The notes beneath the pieces were generated by a model. The model was not told the DNA's origin. It worked only from the letters and a program-made list of their open reading frames with translations, and ran no database searches. A stretch of 64,000 nucleotides of DNA from Caulobacter sp. (GTDB lineage Bacteria > Pseudomonadota > Alphaproteobacteria > Caulobacterales > Caulobacteraceae), in assembly GCA_030683005.1 (NCBI GenBank), contig JAUXMY010000042.1, forward strand, positions 236,957 through 300,956. Reading direction: 5' to 3'. Shown piece by piece: positions 42,966-51,109 of the stretch. A program made the translations under genes and the position numbers. Positions within the stretch are counted from its first letter, which is position 1. Each line of letters begins with the position of its first letter.

Positions 42966-44438
42966 TCAGCGGGGCAGGACCAGCGCCGGGTCGATCGCCT
43001 TGGCCTTGAACATCGGCGAGGGCGAATAGCGCACCTCGAAGTGCAGCTGCGGGCGGGGCGCGCCGCCGCTGGAGCCGACGGCGCCGATCTGTTCGCCGGC
43101 GCGGACCACCTGCTGCATCCGCACGCTGGCGCTCTGCAGGTTGCCATAGACGGTGACCCAGCCGTCCTCGTGCTGGATCAGCACCGTGACACCAAAGCCG
43201 GGCACGTCGCCGCCGGAATAGACGACCTTGCCGCCTGCCGCGGCGCGAACCGGCGTTCCGGCCGGGGCGGCTATGTCCAGACCGTCGTTGCGGCGACCGC
43301 CGCCCTTGGGCCCGAAGTCCGAGATCACCTCACCGCGCACCGGCCACTCGAAGCGGCCACGGCCCAGGGCCGTGATGTCGGCGTCTGTCAGGGTCGGGGG
43401 ACGGTCATCGGGCAGCAATGGCGCGGTCGTCGTCGGGCGCGACGGCGCCGGAGCGGGTGTCGCCACCGGCGGGCGGACCGCTGGTGGCGGAGTCGCGACA
43501 GGTCGGGCAGGCGCCGGCGTGGCAGGCGGCGTCGCAGGGGGCGTCGCGGGCGGAGCCGGACGGGGCGAAACGGGTCTCGGAGCCGGAGACGGCGCCGGGG
43601 TCGCGGGCTGCGGCGTCACGGCGGGCGGCGGAGCCGGTTGCGGACGCGGCGCCGGCGGGGGCGTGACCGGCTGCGGGCGCTGCGTCGGCTGGACGGGCGC
43701 GGGCTCCATCACGGTGATCGTTCGCGTCTGCGGGCCCGCATCCTTGAAGCCGCTCGGCAGCTTGATCTTCTGGCCGACCCGGATCGAGGAGGTCGAGGTG
43801 ATGTCGTTCTCCTCGGCCAGGGCGGCGACGGTGACGCCGAAGCGACGGCCGATAGCGATCAGGGTGTCGCCGCTGGCCACGACATAGGCCTTGGCGCGGC
43901 TGGCCGGGCCTTTGAGCACCTGGCCCGGCCGCAGCCGGTAGGGTTCCTTTAGGTCGTTGATCTTCGCAAGTTCCGCGCGGGTGGAGCCCATGGCCCGGGC
44001 GACGGCGTCGAGCCCCTGCCCGTCCTTGACGGTGTAGGTCGCCGGCCGACCGTCGACGTCGACGACCTTGCCCGGAGTCAGGGTGATGGTCTTCGTGACC
44101 GGGATCATCACCGGCTCCGGCGGCGCTTCGTAGCGCGGCTGCGGCGCCGGATAGGGATCAGGCGCGGAGACAGGTGGCAGTGACGAGGTCTCGACGGCGG
44201 CCGAGCCGGCCGACGGCGCAGCCGACGGCAGCGGCGCGGACTCCACGGGCGTCGACGGCATGCCTCTCGGCAGGGGATCGGACCGGGCGTCGACCGACCG
44301 CGGCGGCGAGCCCGGCTGCGGCGCCTGCGGTCCACCGACCGCCTCCCGGCCGGTCGGGTACTGAGGCGTCGAGGCGCAGGCGGTCGCGAGCGTGGCGGCG
44401 GCGGCGACCATGGCCGCCCGGATCATCATATTGGTCAT
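42966..44438 (-). CDS. LysM/LytM-domain lipoprotein, NlpD/DipM-like, degenerate active site
   Basis: A 490-residue envelope protein. Signal peptide with a likely lipobox Cys at 21 (TLATAC). After a Pro/Ser-rich stretch come two LysM motifs: YTVKDGQGLDAVARAMGSTR near 133-152 and YVVASGDTLIAIGRRFGVTV near 185-204. A long Pro/Ala linker (about 240-340) leads to the C-terminal LytM (M23) domain. Of its catalytic and zinc residues only D388 and H466 remain: N384 replaces the first His, N433 (YGNL) the catalytic His, Q464 the first His of HxH. It should thus be an activator of amidases, like NlpD, EnvC or Caulobacter DipM, not a hydrolase. The order serS-surE-pcm-this gene matches the surE-pcm-nlpD linkage. 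A CtrA-type box lies 45-59 bases upstream. Confidence 0.92.
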   Translation of the reverse strand: MTNMMIRAAMVAAAATLATACASTPQYPTGREAVGGPQAPQPGSPPRSVDARSDPLPRGMPSTPVESAPLPSAAPSAGSAAVETSSLPPVSAPDPYPAPQPRYEAPPEPVMIPVTKTITLTPGKVVDVDGRPATYTVKDGQGLDAVARAMGSTRAELAKINDLKEPYRLRPGQVLKGPASRAKAYVVASGDTLIAIGRRFGVTVAALAEENDITSTSSIRVGQKIKLPSGFKDAGPQTRTITVMEPAPVQPTQRPQPVTPPPAPRPQPAPPPAVTPQPATPAPSPAPRPVSPRPAPPATPPATPPATPAPARPVATPPPAVRPPVATPAPAPSRPTTTAPLLPDDRPPTLTDADITALGRGRFEWPVRGEVISDFGPKGGGRRNDGLDIAAPAGTPVRAAAGGKVVYSGGDVPGFGVTVLIQHEDGWVTVYGNLQSASVRMQQVVRAGEQIGAVGSSGGAPRPQLHFEVRYSPSPMFKAKAIDPALVLPR

Positions 44439-44482
44439 CGCCGCTCCGTTCGATTAAGCGCGAATGAATCGTGCGGACAGCC

Positions 44483-44497
44483 TTAAGCCCGCGTTAA
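44483..44497 (-). promoter_or_regulatory. Full CtrA-type box upstream of LytM lipoprotein gene
   Basis: TTAAGCCCGCGTTAA is an exact TTAA-N7-TTAA, the CtrA recognition form, flanked as CTTAAG/TTAAGC so partly palindromic. It lies 45-59 bases before ATG 44438, in the expected promoter region. This suggests cell-cycle control of the division-linked factor. Confidence 0.65.
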
Positions 44498-44592
44498 GCA
44501 CAGGAAGGCTTCCAGTGATGTTCTTGTCAGCCGACCTTCTGGGCGGATTCGAGGCGCAAGGCCCGCTTCGCGGCCCGAAGTCTGTGGATTGA

Positions 44593-45249
44593 TCAGAGTT
44601 CCCGGGCCACGCCGTCCAGCAGCGGGACGAACCGCACGTCGCCCAGAAGCTCCACCTTGAAGCCGCCCTGGCCGTCGCCGGCGTAGCGGCGCAGGCTCTG
44701 CACCGGCCCCTTGCCGATCGGCGCAACGAGGACTCCATTGGGTTTGAGCTGGGCCAGCAACGCCTTCGGCTCCTCGGGCGCGGCGGCGGTGACCATGATC
44801 CGGTCGAACGGCGCCTGCTCGGCCCAGCCCTCCCCTCCGTCGCCAAACCGGGTGATCACATTGATGAGACCCAGCGTGCGGAAACGCTCCTCGGCCTCCT
44901 TCATCAGGGTGCGGTAGCGCTCGACGGTATAGACCAGCCGCGACAGCCGGCTGAGCACGGCGGTCTGGTAGCCGCTGCCGGTGCCGATCTCCAGCACCCT
45001 GGCGCGGGGTTCGATGGTCAGGGCCTGGGTCATCAGCCCGACGATGAACGGCTGGCTGATCGTCTGGCCGCAGGCGATCGGCAGGGCCGAGTCCTCGAAG
45101 GCCCTCTCCTTGAACAGGTCCGGCGTGAACAGCTCGCGCGGCGTCTTCTCGATCGCCTCGAGTACGCGCGGGTCGGTGACCCCCTGCGAACGCAGGGCGA
45201 GGATGAGGCGCGCCATGCGCTCCCGGGGCGTGTCCTGCGGCTCGCTCAT
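44593..45249 (-). CDS. pcm: Protein-L-isoaspartate O-methyltransferase
   Basis: A 218-residue SAM-dependent enzyme that methylates L-isoaspartyl residues in aged proteins to start their repair. The family start [20 protein letters not shown] then [20 protein letters not shown], the segment [20 protein letters not shown] near 57-76, the SAM motif [20 protein letters not shown] near 86-105, and [20 protein letters not shown] near 149 with [12 protein letters not shown] are all present. ATG 45249 overlaps the surE stop by four bases (ATGA), so the two are translated together. Further in-frame sequence upstream lies in surE and is not used. Confidence 0.95.
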   Translation of the reverse strand: MSEPQDTPRERMARLILALRSQGVTDPRVLEAIEKTPRELFTPDLFKERAFEDSALPIACGQTISQPFIVGLMTQALTIEPRARVLEIGTGSGYQTAVLSRLSRLVYTVERYRTLMKEAEERFRTLGLINVITRFGDGGEGWAEQAPFDRIMVTAAAPEEPKALLAQLKPNGVLVAPIGKGPVQSLRRYAGDGQGGFKVELLGDVRFVPLLDGVAREL

Positions 45250-46031
45250 CCGACCTTGGGCGGCGCGCCGCCCAGCAATCCTTTCAGCTTGTGGACCGTC
45301 TCCATGTGGGTCAGGTCGATATGCAGCGGCGTGATCGAGATCTTGCCGCCGTAGACGGCCTTCAGGTCGGTCCCCTCCGCCGGCTTCGACAGCTGGCCCG
45401 AGAATCCCATCCAGTAGTAGTTGCGGCCGCGCAGGTCGATGCGCTTTTCGAGCGTGCGGATGTGGGCGTCGCGGAAGCCCTGACGGGTCACCTCGACCTC
45501 GGTGACCTCCTGCGGAGGCCGTGAGGGGAAGTTGACGTTCATGATCACGTCGGCCGGCCAGCCGATCTGGACAAGACGTTCGACGATGCCCGGCCCGAAA
45601 TGCTCGGCGGTCTCCCAGTAGGGAACCACCTCGTCGTGGAAGGCCAGCATCGACTGGCTGAGCGCGATGGACGGGATGCCCAGGGCCATGCCCTCGATGG
45701 CCCCGGCGACGGTGCCCGACAGGGTGACGTCCTCGGCGATGTTCTGGCCGCGATTGACGCCCGACAGCACCAGGTTCGGCCTGGCGCCCTCGATCAGCTC
45801 GCGCACGCCCAGCAGCACGCAGTCGGTCGGGGTGCCTTCGACGGACCACTTGCGGTCGGCGACCTTCCGCACCCGGATCGGGTCGGCCAGGGTCAGCGCC
45901 CGGCTGGCGCCCGACTGCTCATACTCCGGCGCCACGATCCACACGTCGTCGCTCAGGGTGCGGGCGATCTTCTCCAGCGAGACGAGACCCTCGGCGTGGA
46001 TGCCGTCATCGTTGGTGAGGAGGATTCTCAT
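45246..46031 (-). CDS. surE: SurE, 5'/3'-nucleotidase
   Basis: A 261-residue metal-dependent phosphatase that removes phosphate from nucleoside 5'- and 3'-monophosphates. The N-terminus [20 protein letters not shown] gives the catalytic/metal Asp pair [24 protein letters not shown] near 35-54 the S-G metal site and the conserved S-R-x-[22 protein letters not shown] near 68-87 the specificity loop; [20 protein letters not shown] near 92-111 the N-R-G-x-N motif. ATG 46031 gives the canonical [10 protein letters not shown]. An intergenic palindrome of about 105 bases separates it from serS, so it may have its own promoter. Confidence 0.96.
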   Translation of the reverse strand: MRILLTNDDGIHAEGLVSLEKIARTLSDDVWIVAPEYEQSGASRALTLADPIRVRKVADRKWSVEGTPTDCVLLGVRELIEGARPNLVLSGVNRGQNIAEDVTLSGTVAGAIEGMALGIPSIALSQSMLAFHDEVVPYWETAEHFGPGIVERLVQIGWPADVIMNVNFPSRPPQEVTEVEVTRQGFRDAHIRTLEKRIDLRGRNYYWMGFSGQLSKPAEGTDLKAVYGGKISITPLHIDLTHMETVHKLKGLLGGAPPKVG

Positions 46032-46050
46032 GCGAACACCCCCAAACACC

Positions 46051-46155
46051 CGCTCATCCCGGCGAATGCTGGGACCCAGATCCAGCCTGAGTTTTCAGGA
46101 TCCCGACCGAAGTGCGGCGCTCGCAACTGGGTCCCGGCATTCGCCGGGATGAGCG
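46051..46155. repeat. Long imperfect palindrome between serS and surE
   Basis: Left arm 46051-46079 (begins CGCTCATCCCGGCGAATGCT) and right arm 46127-46155 are inverted copies of 29 bases with one mismatch, separated by 47 bases. It is a REP-like element of the GTCATCCCGG type (compare 23674-23764). Its 58 paired bases can form a very stable hairpin between serS and surE. Confidence 0.85.
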
Positions 46156-46170
46156 GGGACATGAGGAAGC

Positions 46171-47460
46171 TCACGCCACGGGCTCCAGGTGCGTCACGCC
46201 GCCCATGTAGGGGACGAGCACGTCGGGGATGGCGATGCGGCCGCCCTCGTCCTGGTAGTTCTCCAGCACCGCGACCAGGGTGCGGCCGACGGCCAGACCG
46301 GAGCCGTTCAGGGTGTGCATGAACCGCGTGCCCTTCTCGCCCTTCTTCTGGCAGCGGGCGTCCATGCGCCGGGCCTGGAAGTCGCCGCAGTTGGAGATCG
46401 AGCTGATCTCCCGGAAGGTGTTCTGCGACGGCAGCCACACCTCCAGGTCAAAGGTCTTCTTCGCCGAGAAGCCCATGTCGCCGGTGCAGAGCAGCATGGT
46501 GCGGTAGGAAAGGCCCAGCTTCTCCAGCACCATCTGCGCGCTGGCGACCATGTGGTCATGCTCGGCCGCCGACTGCTCCGGCGTGGCGATCGAGACCAGC
46601 TCGACCTTCTGGAACTGGTGCTGGCGGATCATGCCCCGGGTGTCGCGCCCCGCAGACCCGGCTTCCGAGCGGAAGCAGTGGGTCAGGGCGGTCAGCCGCA
46701 GCGGCAAATCCTCCTCCGAGGTAATCGCCTCGCGGACGAGGTTGGTCAGGGAGACCTCGGCGGTGGGGATGAGGTAGTGGTCGTAGGTGGTGCGGAAGAG
46801 GTCTTCCTCGAACTTGGGCAGCTGGCCGGTGCCGTAGAGCGCCTCCGACTTCACGAGAACCGGGGGGCTCACCTCGGTATATCCGTTCTTCCCCGTCTGC
46901 AGATCCAGCATGAACTGGCCGAGCGCGCGCTCCAGCCTCGCCACGCCCTTCTTGAGCACCACGAAGCGCGACCCGCTCATCTTCGCGGCAGCCTCGAAGT
47001 CCATGCCGCCGAGGGCCGCGCCGAGGTCGACGTGGTCGCGGGCGTTGTTCATGCGGCGCGGGTCGCCCTGGCGGCCGGTCTCGACGTTGCCGTGCTCATC
47101 AGCGCCGGCCGGGACAATCGGGTCCGGAATGTTGGGCAGGGCCTCCAGCAGACCGCGCAGCTCGCCGCCGGCCTTCGCTTCGGCTTCGGCCTGGGCCGCC
47201 ATCTCGCCCTTCAACGCCTCGACCTCGGCCATCAGGGCGGCCGCCTTGGCCTCGTCCTTCTGGGCCTTGGCGGCGCCGATCTGCTTGCTGGCCTCGTTGC
47301 GCCGCGACTGCGCCGCCTGCACGGCCGTCTGGGCGGCGCGCAGGTCGCGGTCCAGCGTCAGCAGCTGGTCGACCAGCGCCTGCGCGTCCTCGCGGCCACG
47401 GGAACGCCAGCCCTGGACGTACAGGGCGGGGTTTTCGCGGATGGCCTTGATGTCGTGCAT
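46171..47460 (-). CDS. serS: Seryl-tRNA synthetase
   Basis: A 429-residue class II synthetase charging tRNA-Ser (and tRNA-Sec if present). The N-terminal long coiled-coil arm spans about 30-100 ([20 protein letters not shown] ... [20 protein letters not shown]). The catalytic domain shows [19 protein letters not shown] near 230, motif 2 [20 protein letters not shown] near 262-281 with [10 protein letters not shown], and motif 3 [20 protein letters not shown] near 386-405. ATG 47460 yields the standard [11 protein letters not shown] start. It is separated from surE by a palindromic repeat and from tatC by a repeat-rich 251-base gap. Confidence 0.97.
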   Translation of the reverse strand: MHDIKAIRENPALYVQGWRSRGREDAQALVDQLLTLDRDLRAAQTAVQAAQSRRNEASKQIGAAKAQKDEAKAAALMAEVEALKGEMAAQAEAEAKAGGELRGLLEALPNIPDPIVPAGADEHGNVETGRQGDPRRMNNARDHVDLGAALGGMDFEAAAKMSGSRFVVLKKGVARLERALGQFMLDLQTGKNGYTEVSPPVLVKSEALYGTGQLPKFEEDLFRTTYDHYLIPTAEVSLTNLVREAITSEEDLPLRLTALTHCFRSEAGSAGRDTRGMIRQHQFQKVELVSIATPEQSAAEHDHMVASAQMVLEKLGLSYRTMLLCTGDMGFSAKKTFDLEVWLPSQNTFREISSISNCGDFQARRMDARCQKKGEKGTRFMHTLNGSGLAVGRTLVAVLENYQDEGGRIAIPDVLVPYMGGVTHLEPVA

Positions 47461-47520
47461 GGGAAGAGCGCCGGCAGGATTGAGGCGCTTTCTCTAGAGC
47501 GCGTCGGCTTCCGCGAAAAG

Positions 47521-47700
47521 CCCTCCTCCTCGATGGAGGAGGGTTGGGTGGTGGTGTGGCCGCTGTGTCGAAGGAAGAGCTCGGCGAGGCGCTGGCGCCA
47601 TAGACCGCCCTCCCCCCACCGCCGGAGCGACACCACCATCCCCGACCCTTCCTCAGCCTGCCCTCGGGCGGGCCGGCAGGGCCGACCCGGGGGAGGAGGA
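47521..47700. repeat. Repeat-rich gap between tatC and serS
   Basis: CCCTCCTCC (47521-47529) pairs with GGAGGAGGG (47535-47543), and the following GGGTGGTGGTGT block is inverted downstream as ACACCACCATCCC near 47629-47642. CCCTCCCCC blocks recur. The stretch looks like a mobile palindromic intergenic element; no ORF with coding character is seen. Confidence 0.6.
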
Positions 47701-47711
47701 TGGGAGAAGAT

Positions 47712-48611
47712 TCAGACCGGAACGATGTCCGTACCCGCGGCCGCGTCGTCGCGCAGACGGCGGCGTTCCATCAGCCAGACCAGCCAGATGGAGACCTCGT
47801 AGAGCAGCACGATCGGGATCGCGAGCATCAGCTGGCTGATCGGGTCGGGCGGCGTGAAGATGGCAGCCACGACAAACACGCCGACGATGGCGTAGCGCCG
47901 GATTTCGCGCAGCAGCTTGCTGGTCACGATGCCCGCCAGCCCGAGCAGCGACAGCACCACCGGCAGCTGGAAGCAGAGGCCGAAGGCCAGCAGCAGCGTC
48001 GTCACCAGGGTCAGGTAGTCCGACACCTTGGGCAGCAGGGCGACATTGACCGTCTCGGTGGTCACCTGCTGGCTGAGCGAAAACCACATCACGAACGGCA
48101 GCATGACGTAATAGACCATCGCCGCGCCGAGGCTGAACAGCATCGGGGACGCCAGCAGGAACGGCAGGAAGGCTCGCCGCTCGCGCTTGTAGAGCCCCGG
48201 GGCGACGAACTGGTAAATCTGCCAGGCCAGCACAGGGAAGGTGATGATCACCGCCCCGAAGCCGGCCATCTTCAGCTTGGTGAAGAAGAACTCCAGCGGC
48301 GCGGTGAAGATCATCTCCACCGTCTTCGAGTCCATCGAGGCGACCTCCTTGAGGCCGACCATGACAAGCAGCAGGTCGAACGGTCCGCTGGTCTCGCCGG
48401 CTTTCTGGGCGGCGATCAGGGCGCCGGCCTTGACGAAGGGCTGCAGCAGGATGGTGTAGATGTCGTCGGCGAAGCCGAAGCAGACGCCGAAGCCGACGAT
48501 CAGCGCGCCGACGCAGATGATCAGCCGCTTGCGCAGTTCGACCAGGTGATCGAGCAGCGGCGCGCGCGAGGACTCGATCTCGGCTTCGTCGGGTTGATAG
48601 TCGCTGCTCAC
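47712..48611 (-). CDS. tatC: TatC, twin-arginine translocase receptor
   Basis: A 299-residue inner-membrane protein with six spans, the receptor of the Tat pathway that exports folded proteins with SRRxFLK signals. Marks: APLLDHLVELRKRLIICVGA near 17-36 (the conserved H-L-x-E-L-R-x-R), PGLYKRERRAFLPFLLASPM near 132-151, LLLAFGLCFQLPVVLSLLGL near 200-219 with F-x-L-P-V, and PPDPISQLMLAIPIVLLYEV near 252-271. The N-terminus has an extra acidic leader (SSDYQPDEAEIESSRA). It starts at GTG 48611, which overlaps the tatB stop by four bases. A candidate Tat substrate, the serine hydrolase at 61862, lies in the same window. Confidence 0.97.
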   Translation of the reverse strand: MSSDYQPDEAEIESSRAPLLDHLVELRKRLIICVGALIVGFGVCFGFADDIYTILLQPFVKAGALIAAQKAGETSGPFDLLLVMVGLKEVASMDSKTVEMIFTAPLEFFFTKLKMAGFGAVIITFPVLAWQIYQFVAPGLYKRERRAFLPFLLASPMLFSLGAAMVYYVMLPFVMWFSLSQQVTTETVNVALLPKVSDYLTLVTTLLLAFGLCFQLPVVLSLLGLAGIVTSKLLREIRRYAIVGVFVVAAIFTPPDPISQLMLAIPIVLLYEVSIWLVWLMERRRLRDDAAAGTDIVPV

Positions 48612-49120
48612 GAGGCGTTTCCGGTCCTGGTCTTGCGCGGGGCGCGAGGCTTGCGGGCCGGCGGCGCAGCGGCCGCCTCGACAATCGGCGCGGTCTTGGG
48701 CTTGGTCGGCGCGCGCTTGCGTTTGGGTTTGTCGGCGGCGGCCGGCGCGGCTTCAGGCTCGCCATAGGCGTCAGGCTGCCAGGCCATGGCCGGGCTGACC
48801 TGGACGTCGCCGCCCCGCAGGCCGGCGTCGATGTCGGCGAACACCTGGTCGACGCTGGCGTCGCGGGTCCCGTCGGCCGTCTGCAGCGGATCCATGAACT
48901 GGCCGGTGCGCAGGGCCTGGACCTCCTTGCGAAGCTCGTCGAGTTCGGACTGGCGGGCCATCTCGTCGAAGCTGGCGCGGAACTCGTTGGCCATGCCGCG
49001 CGCCTTGGCCATCCACTGCCCAAGCTTGCGCAGCAGCAGCGGCAGGTCCTTGGGCCCGACCACGATCAGGGCGACCGCGGCGATGACGAGCAGTTCTGTG
49101 GCGCCGATTTCAGGAAGCAT
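48608..49120 (-). CDS. tatB: TatB, Sec-independent translocase subunit
   Basis: A 170-residue protein: one N-terminal span (ELLVIAAVALIVVGPKDLPL, residues 9-28, including the GPKDLP hinge of TatB), then an amphipathic helix (LLRKLGQWMAKARGMANEFR), an acidic helical part to about 90, and a long Ala/Pro/Lys-rich tail (about 115-170, e.g. KPKRKRAPTKPKTAP). The initial MLPEIGATE matches the TatB start, with Glu8 conserved. ATG 49120 is chosen over a GTG three bases upstream. It couples to tatC by the GTGA overlap and follows tatA by 57 bases. Confidence 0.95.
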   Translation of the reverse strand: MLPEIGATELLVIAAVALIVVGPKDLPLLLRKLGQWMAKARGMANEFRASFDEMARQSELDELRKEVQALRTGQFMDPLQTADGTRDASVDQVFADIDAGLRGGDVQVSPAMAWQPDAYGEPEAAPAAADKPKRKRAPTKPKTAPIVEAAAAPPARKPRAPRKTRTGNAS

Positions 49121-49177
49121 CACGCGGCCTTACGCCCGCGCCGATGGCGCGATCAAGGGCTGAGTTGGTCGCAAGCC

Positions 49178-49390
49178 TCAGCTGACGATCTTGTCCTTCT
49201 CGGACTCGGCGCGGGGCAGCGGCTGGGCCGGCGTCTCATCAACCTTGTCCTCGGTCTTCAGACCATCGCGGAAGGCCTTGATGCCCTTGGCCGCGTCGCC
49301 CATCAGGCCGGACAGCTTGCCCCGGCCGCCGAACAGCAGGGCGACGACCGCCAGCACGATCAGCCAATGCCAGATGCTAAATGAACCCAT
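49178..49390 (-). CDS. tatA: TatA, Sec-independent translocase pore subunit
   Basis: A 70-residue protein with one short span ([20 protein letters not shown], residues 6-25, with the FGGRGKL hinge), then an amphipathic helix ([20 protein letters not shown]) and a charged tail. TatA oligomers form the conduit for Tat substrates. It is the first gene of tatA-tatB-tatC. Upstream lies a 239-base gap with a palindromic repeat element, so the tat operon probably has its promoter between 49390 and 49500. Confidence 0.97.
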   Translation of the reverse strand: MGSFSIWHWLIVLAVVALLFGGRGKLSGLMGDAAKGIKAFRDGLKTEDKVDETPAQPLPRAESEKDKIVS

Positions 49391-49505
49391 CGTCCGGGTG
49401 CTCCTTCAGGCCGCGGGCGTCCCTGCGACGCGGCGTGGTTCGACTATGTCGGCCTATATAGGCGTTCGCGTGGCCGCTGGCCAAATTAAAGCCGCGTGAG
49501 ATTGT

Positions 49506-49617
49506 GCGTCCTTCGCGACGCGGACCTGAAGGTCCGCTCCTCAGGATGACGAAGGTGGAGGGCCTCACAGAAGTTCGTCATGGTGAGGAGCGAGCTCTCG
49601 GGCGAGCGTCGCGAACC
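49506..49617. repeat. Composite palindromic repeat (copy 1)
   Basis: The left arm carries GCGTCCTTCGCGACGC and CTCCTCAGGATGACGAAGGT; the right arm carries the inverse (CGTCATGGTGAGGAG and GCGTCGCGAACC). The same two-part architecture recurs at 63235-63337, so this is a dispersed genomic repeat family of about 110 bases. It fills the gap between tatA and scpB. Confidence 0.8.
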
Positions 49618-49628
49618 ACGCAAGACCC

Positions 49629-50285
49629 CTACTCCTCGCCGCCCACATAGTCCTGCACGAACTCGGGCGTCTCCTCGCCGGCCCCCTCGAAGTCGAGCGC
49701 GTCTTCCTCGTCGAGCGGCGGGCGGGACGGATCGGGCACGTCGAAGCCGGGCGGCAGGTCGAGGCCCAGCAGGCCGGAGGCCTTCATCTCCGCCATGCCC
49801 GGCAGGTCGGCGAGGTTGGCCAGGCCATAGTGTTCGAGAAACAGGTCGGTGGTGCCGTAGGTGACCGGCCGGCCCGGCGTGCGGCGGCGGCCGCGCATGC
49901 GGACCATGCCCAGCTCCAGCAGCACGTCGAGCGTGCCCTTGCTGGCCTGGACGCCGCGCACGGCCTCGATCTCGGCCCGGGTCACCGGCTGGTGGTAGGC
50001 GATGATGGCCAGGGTCTCCTGGGCGGCCTTCGACAGCCGGCGCGGTTCGTCCCGCTCCTCGATCATCAGGAAGGCCAGGTCGGTCGCCGTCTGGAACCGC
50101 CAGCGGCCGGCCACCTGGACCAGCTCCACGCCCCGGCCCTCGCAGCGCTGGCGAAGGACCTCCAGCCCCCAGGCGACGTCCGCCCCCTCGGGCAGGCGGC
50201 GGGCCAGATCCTCGACCGACAGCGGCTCGGCGGCGGCGAACAGCAGCGCCTCCAGCGCCCGCTCGATCCGGGTGATCTCGGTCAT
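49629..50285 (-). CDS. scpB: ScpB, segregation and condensation protein
   Basis: A 218-residue winged-helix protein that binds ScpA as part of the Smc-ScpAB condensin loading DNA at origins. ERALEALLFAAAEPLSVEDL at residues 7-26 is the conserved N-terminal helix; LSKAAQETLAIIAYHQPVTRA near 83-103 with EIEAVRGVQASKGTLDVLLE is the second winged-helix and the family signature; GRPVTYGTTDLFLEHYGLAN near 138 follows. The C-terminus is an acidic tail (DEEDALDFEGAGEETPEF). ATG 50285 overlaps the scpA stop by four bases. Last gene of the SPOR-nagZ-scpA-scpB transcript. Confidence 0.95.
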   Translation of the reverse strand: MTEITRIERALEALLFAAAEPLSVEDLARRLPEGADVAWGLEVLRQRCEGRGVELVQVAGRWRFQTATDLAFLMIEERDEPRRLSKAAQETLAIIAYHQPVTRAEIEAVRGVQASKGTLDVLLELGMVRMRGRRRTPGRPVTYGTTDLFLEHYGLANLADLPGMAEMKASGLLGLDLPPGFDVPDPSRPPLDEEDALDFEGAGEETPEFVQDYVGGEE

Positions 50286-51109
50286 GCCAGGGCCCCCTCG
50301 CCCGGCGGCGGATCCTTGCGCTTGCGCAGGAAGATCTCGGTGAAGGCTTCCAGCTGTCGGGCCTCGATGACCCCCTCCTTCACCAGCTCCAGGCTGGCCG
50401 AGAGGGTCGAGGCCACGTAGCTGGCGCGGCTCGGCCCGTCAGGGTCACGCGCTTCGGGCGCGACGCCGCCCATCGGCGTCCAGACCGTGAACTCATGGAC
50501 CATGCCGCGCAGCCGGTCGCGGGCGTCCTCCAGGCCGTAGGCGACCGGGATATAGGGCCGATAGCTGCGGTCGGCCTCCTTGCGGCGCTGGCCGATGTAG
50601 GCGCTCATCAACTGGTAGAGGTCGCCTTCGATACGGTTGGAGGACAGGATCTTCACCGCTTCCGGGTCGCCGCGCGTGAACACGTCGCGCCTCAGCTGCG
50701 GCCGTTCGCGCAGGGCTTCGACCGCGCGGCGCATCGCGTCGAGCTTGGCCAGCCGAAAGGCCAGTTGGGCGGCGACTTCCTCGGCCGGCGGCTCCTCGGC
50801 CTTCGGGCGCTCGCTGCGCGGCAACAGCAGCCTGGACTTCAGATAGGCCAGCCAGGCGGCCATCACCAGATAGTCGGCGGCCAGCGAGAACCGCAGGCGC
50901 CGGGCCTGCTTCACGAACTTCAGGTACTGGTCGGCCAGCCGTGTCACCGACAGCTGCAGCAGGTCGACCTTCTGCGTCCGGGCCAGGGCAAGCAGGACGT
51001 GCAGCGGGCCTTCGTAACCGTCGATATCGACGATCAGCGCATCCCCGTCCTCGGCCGCGTTGGAGGCGGCCTGGAAGTCGAGGTCCGGCTGAAACGTCGT
51101 GTCCGTCAT
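50282..51109 (-). CDS. scpA: ScpA, segregation and condensation protein (kleisin)
   Basis: A 275-residue kleisin subunit bridging the Smc heads. DIDGYEGPLHVLLALARTQK near 28-47 is the N-terminal Smc neck-binding start; VDLLQLSVTRLADQYLKFVK near 48-67 and DYLVMAAWLAYLKSRLLLPR near 79-98 are the helices of that domain; FTEIFLRKRKDPPPGEGALA is the C-terminal part of the winged-helix domain. Length and layout are normal. It overlaps scpB (4 bases) and nagZ (4 bases), so these genes are strictly coupled. Confidence 0.94.
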   Translation of the reverse strand: MTDTTFQPDLDFQAASNAAEDGDALIVDIDGYEGPLHVLLALARTQKVDLLQLSVTRLADQYLKFVKQARRLRFSLAADYLVMAAWLAYLKSRLLLPRSERPKAEEPPAEEVAAQLAFRLAKLDAMRRAVEALRERPQLRRDVFTRGDPEAVKILSSNRIEGDLYQLMSAYIGQRRKEADRSYRPYIPVAYGLEDARDRLRGMVHEFTVWTPMGGVAPEARDPDGPSRASYVASTLSASLELVKEGVIEARQLEAFTEIFLRKRKDPPPGEGALA

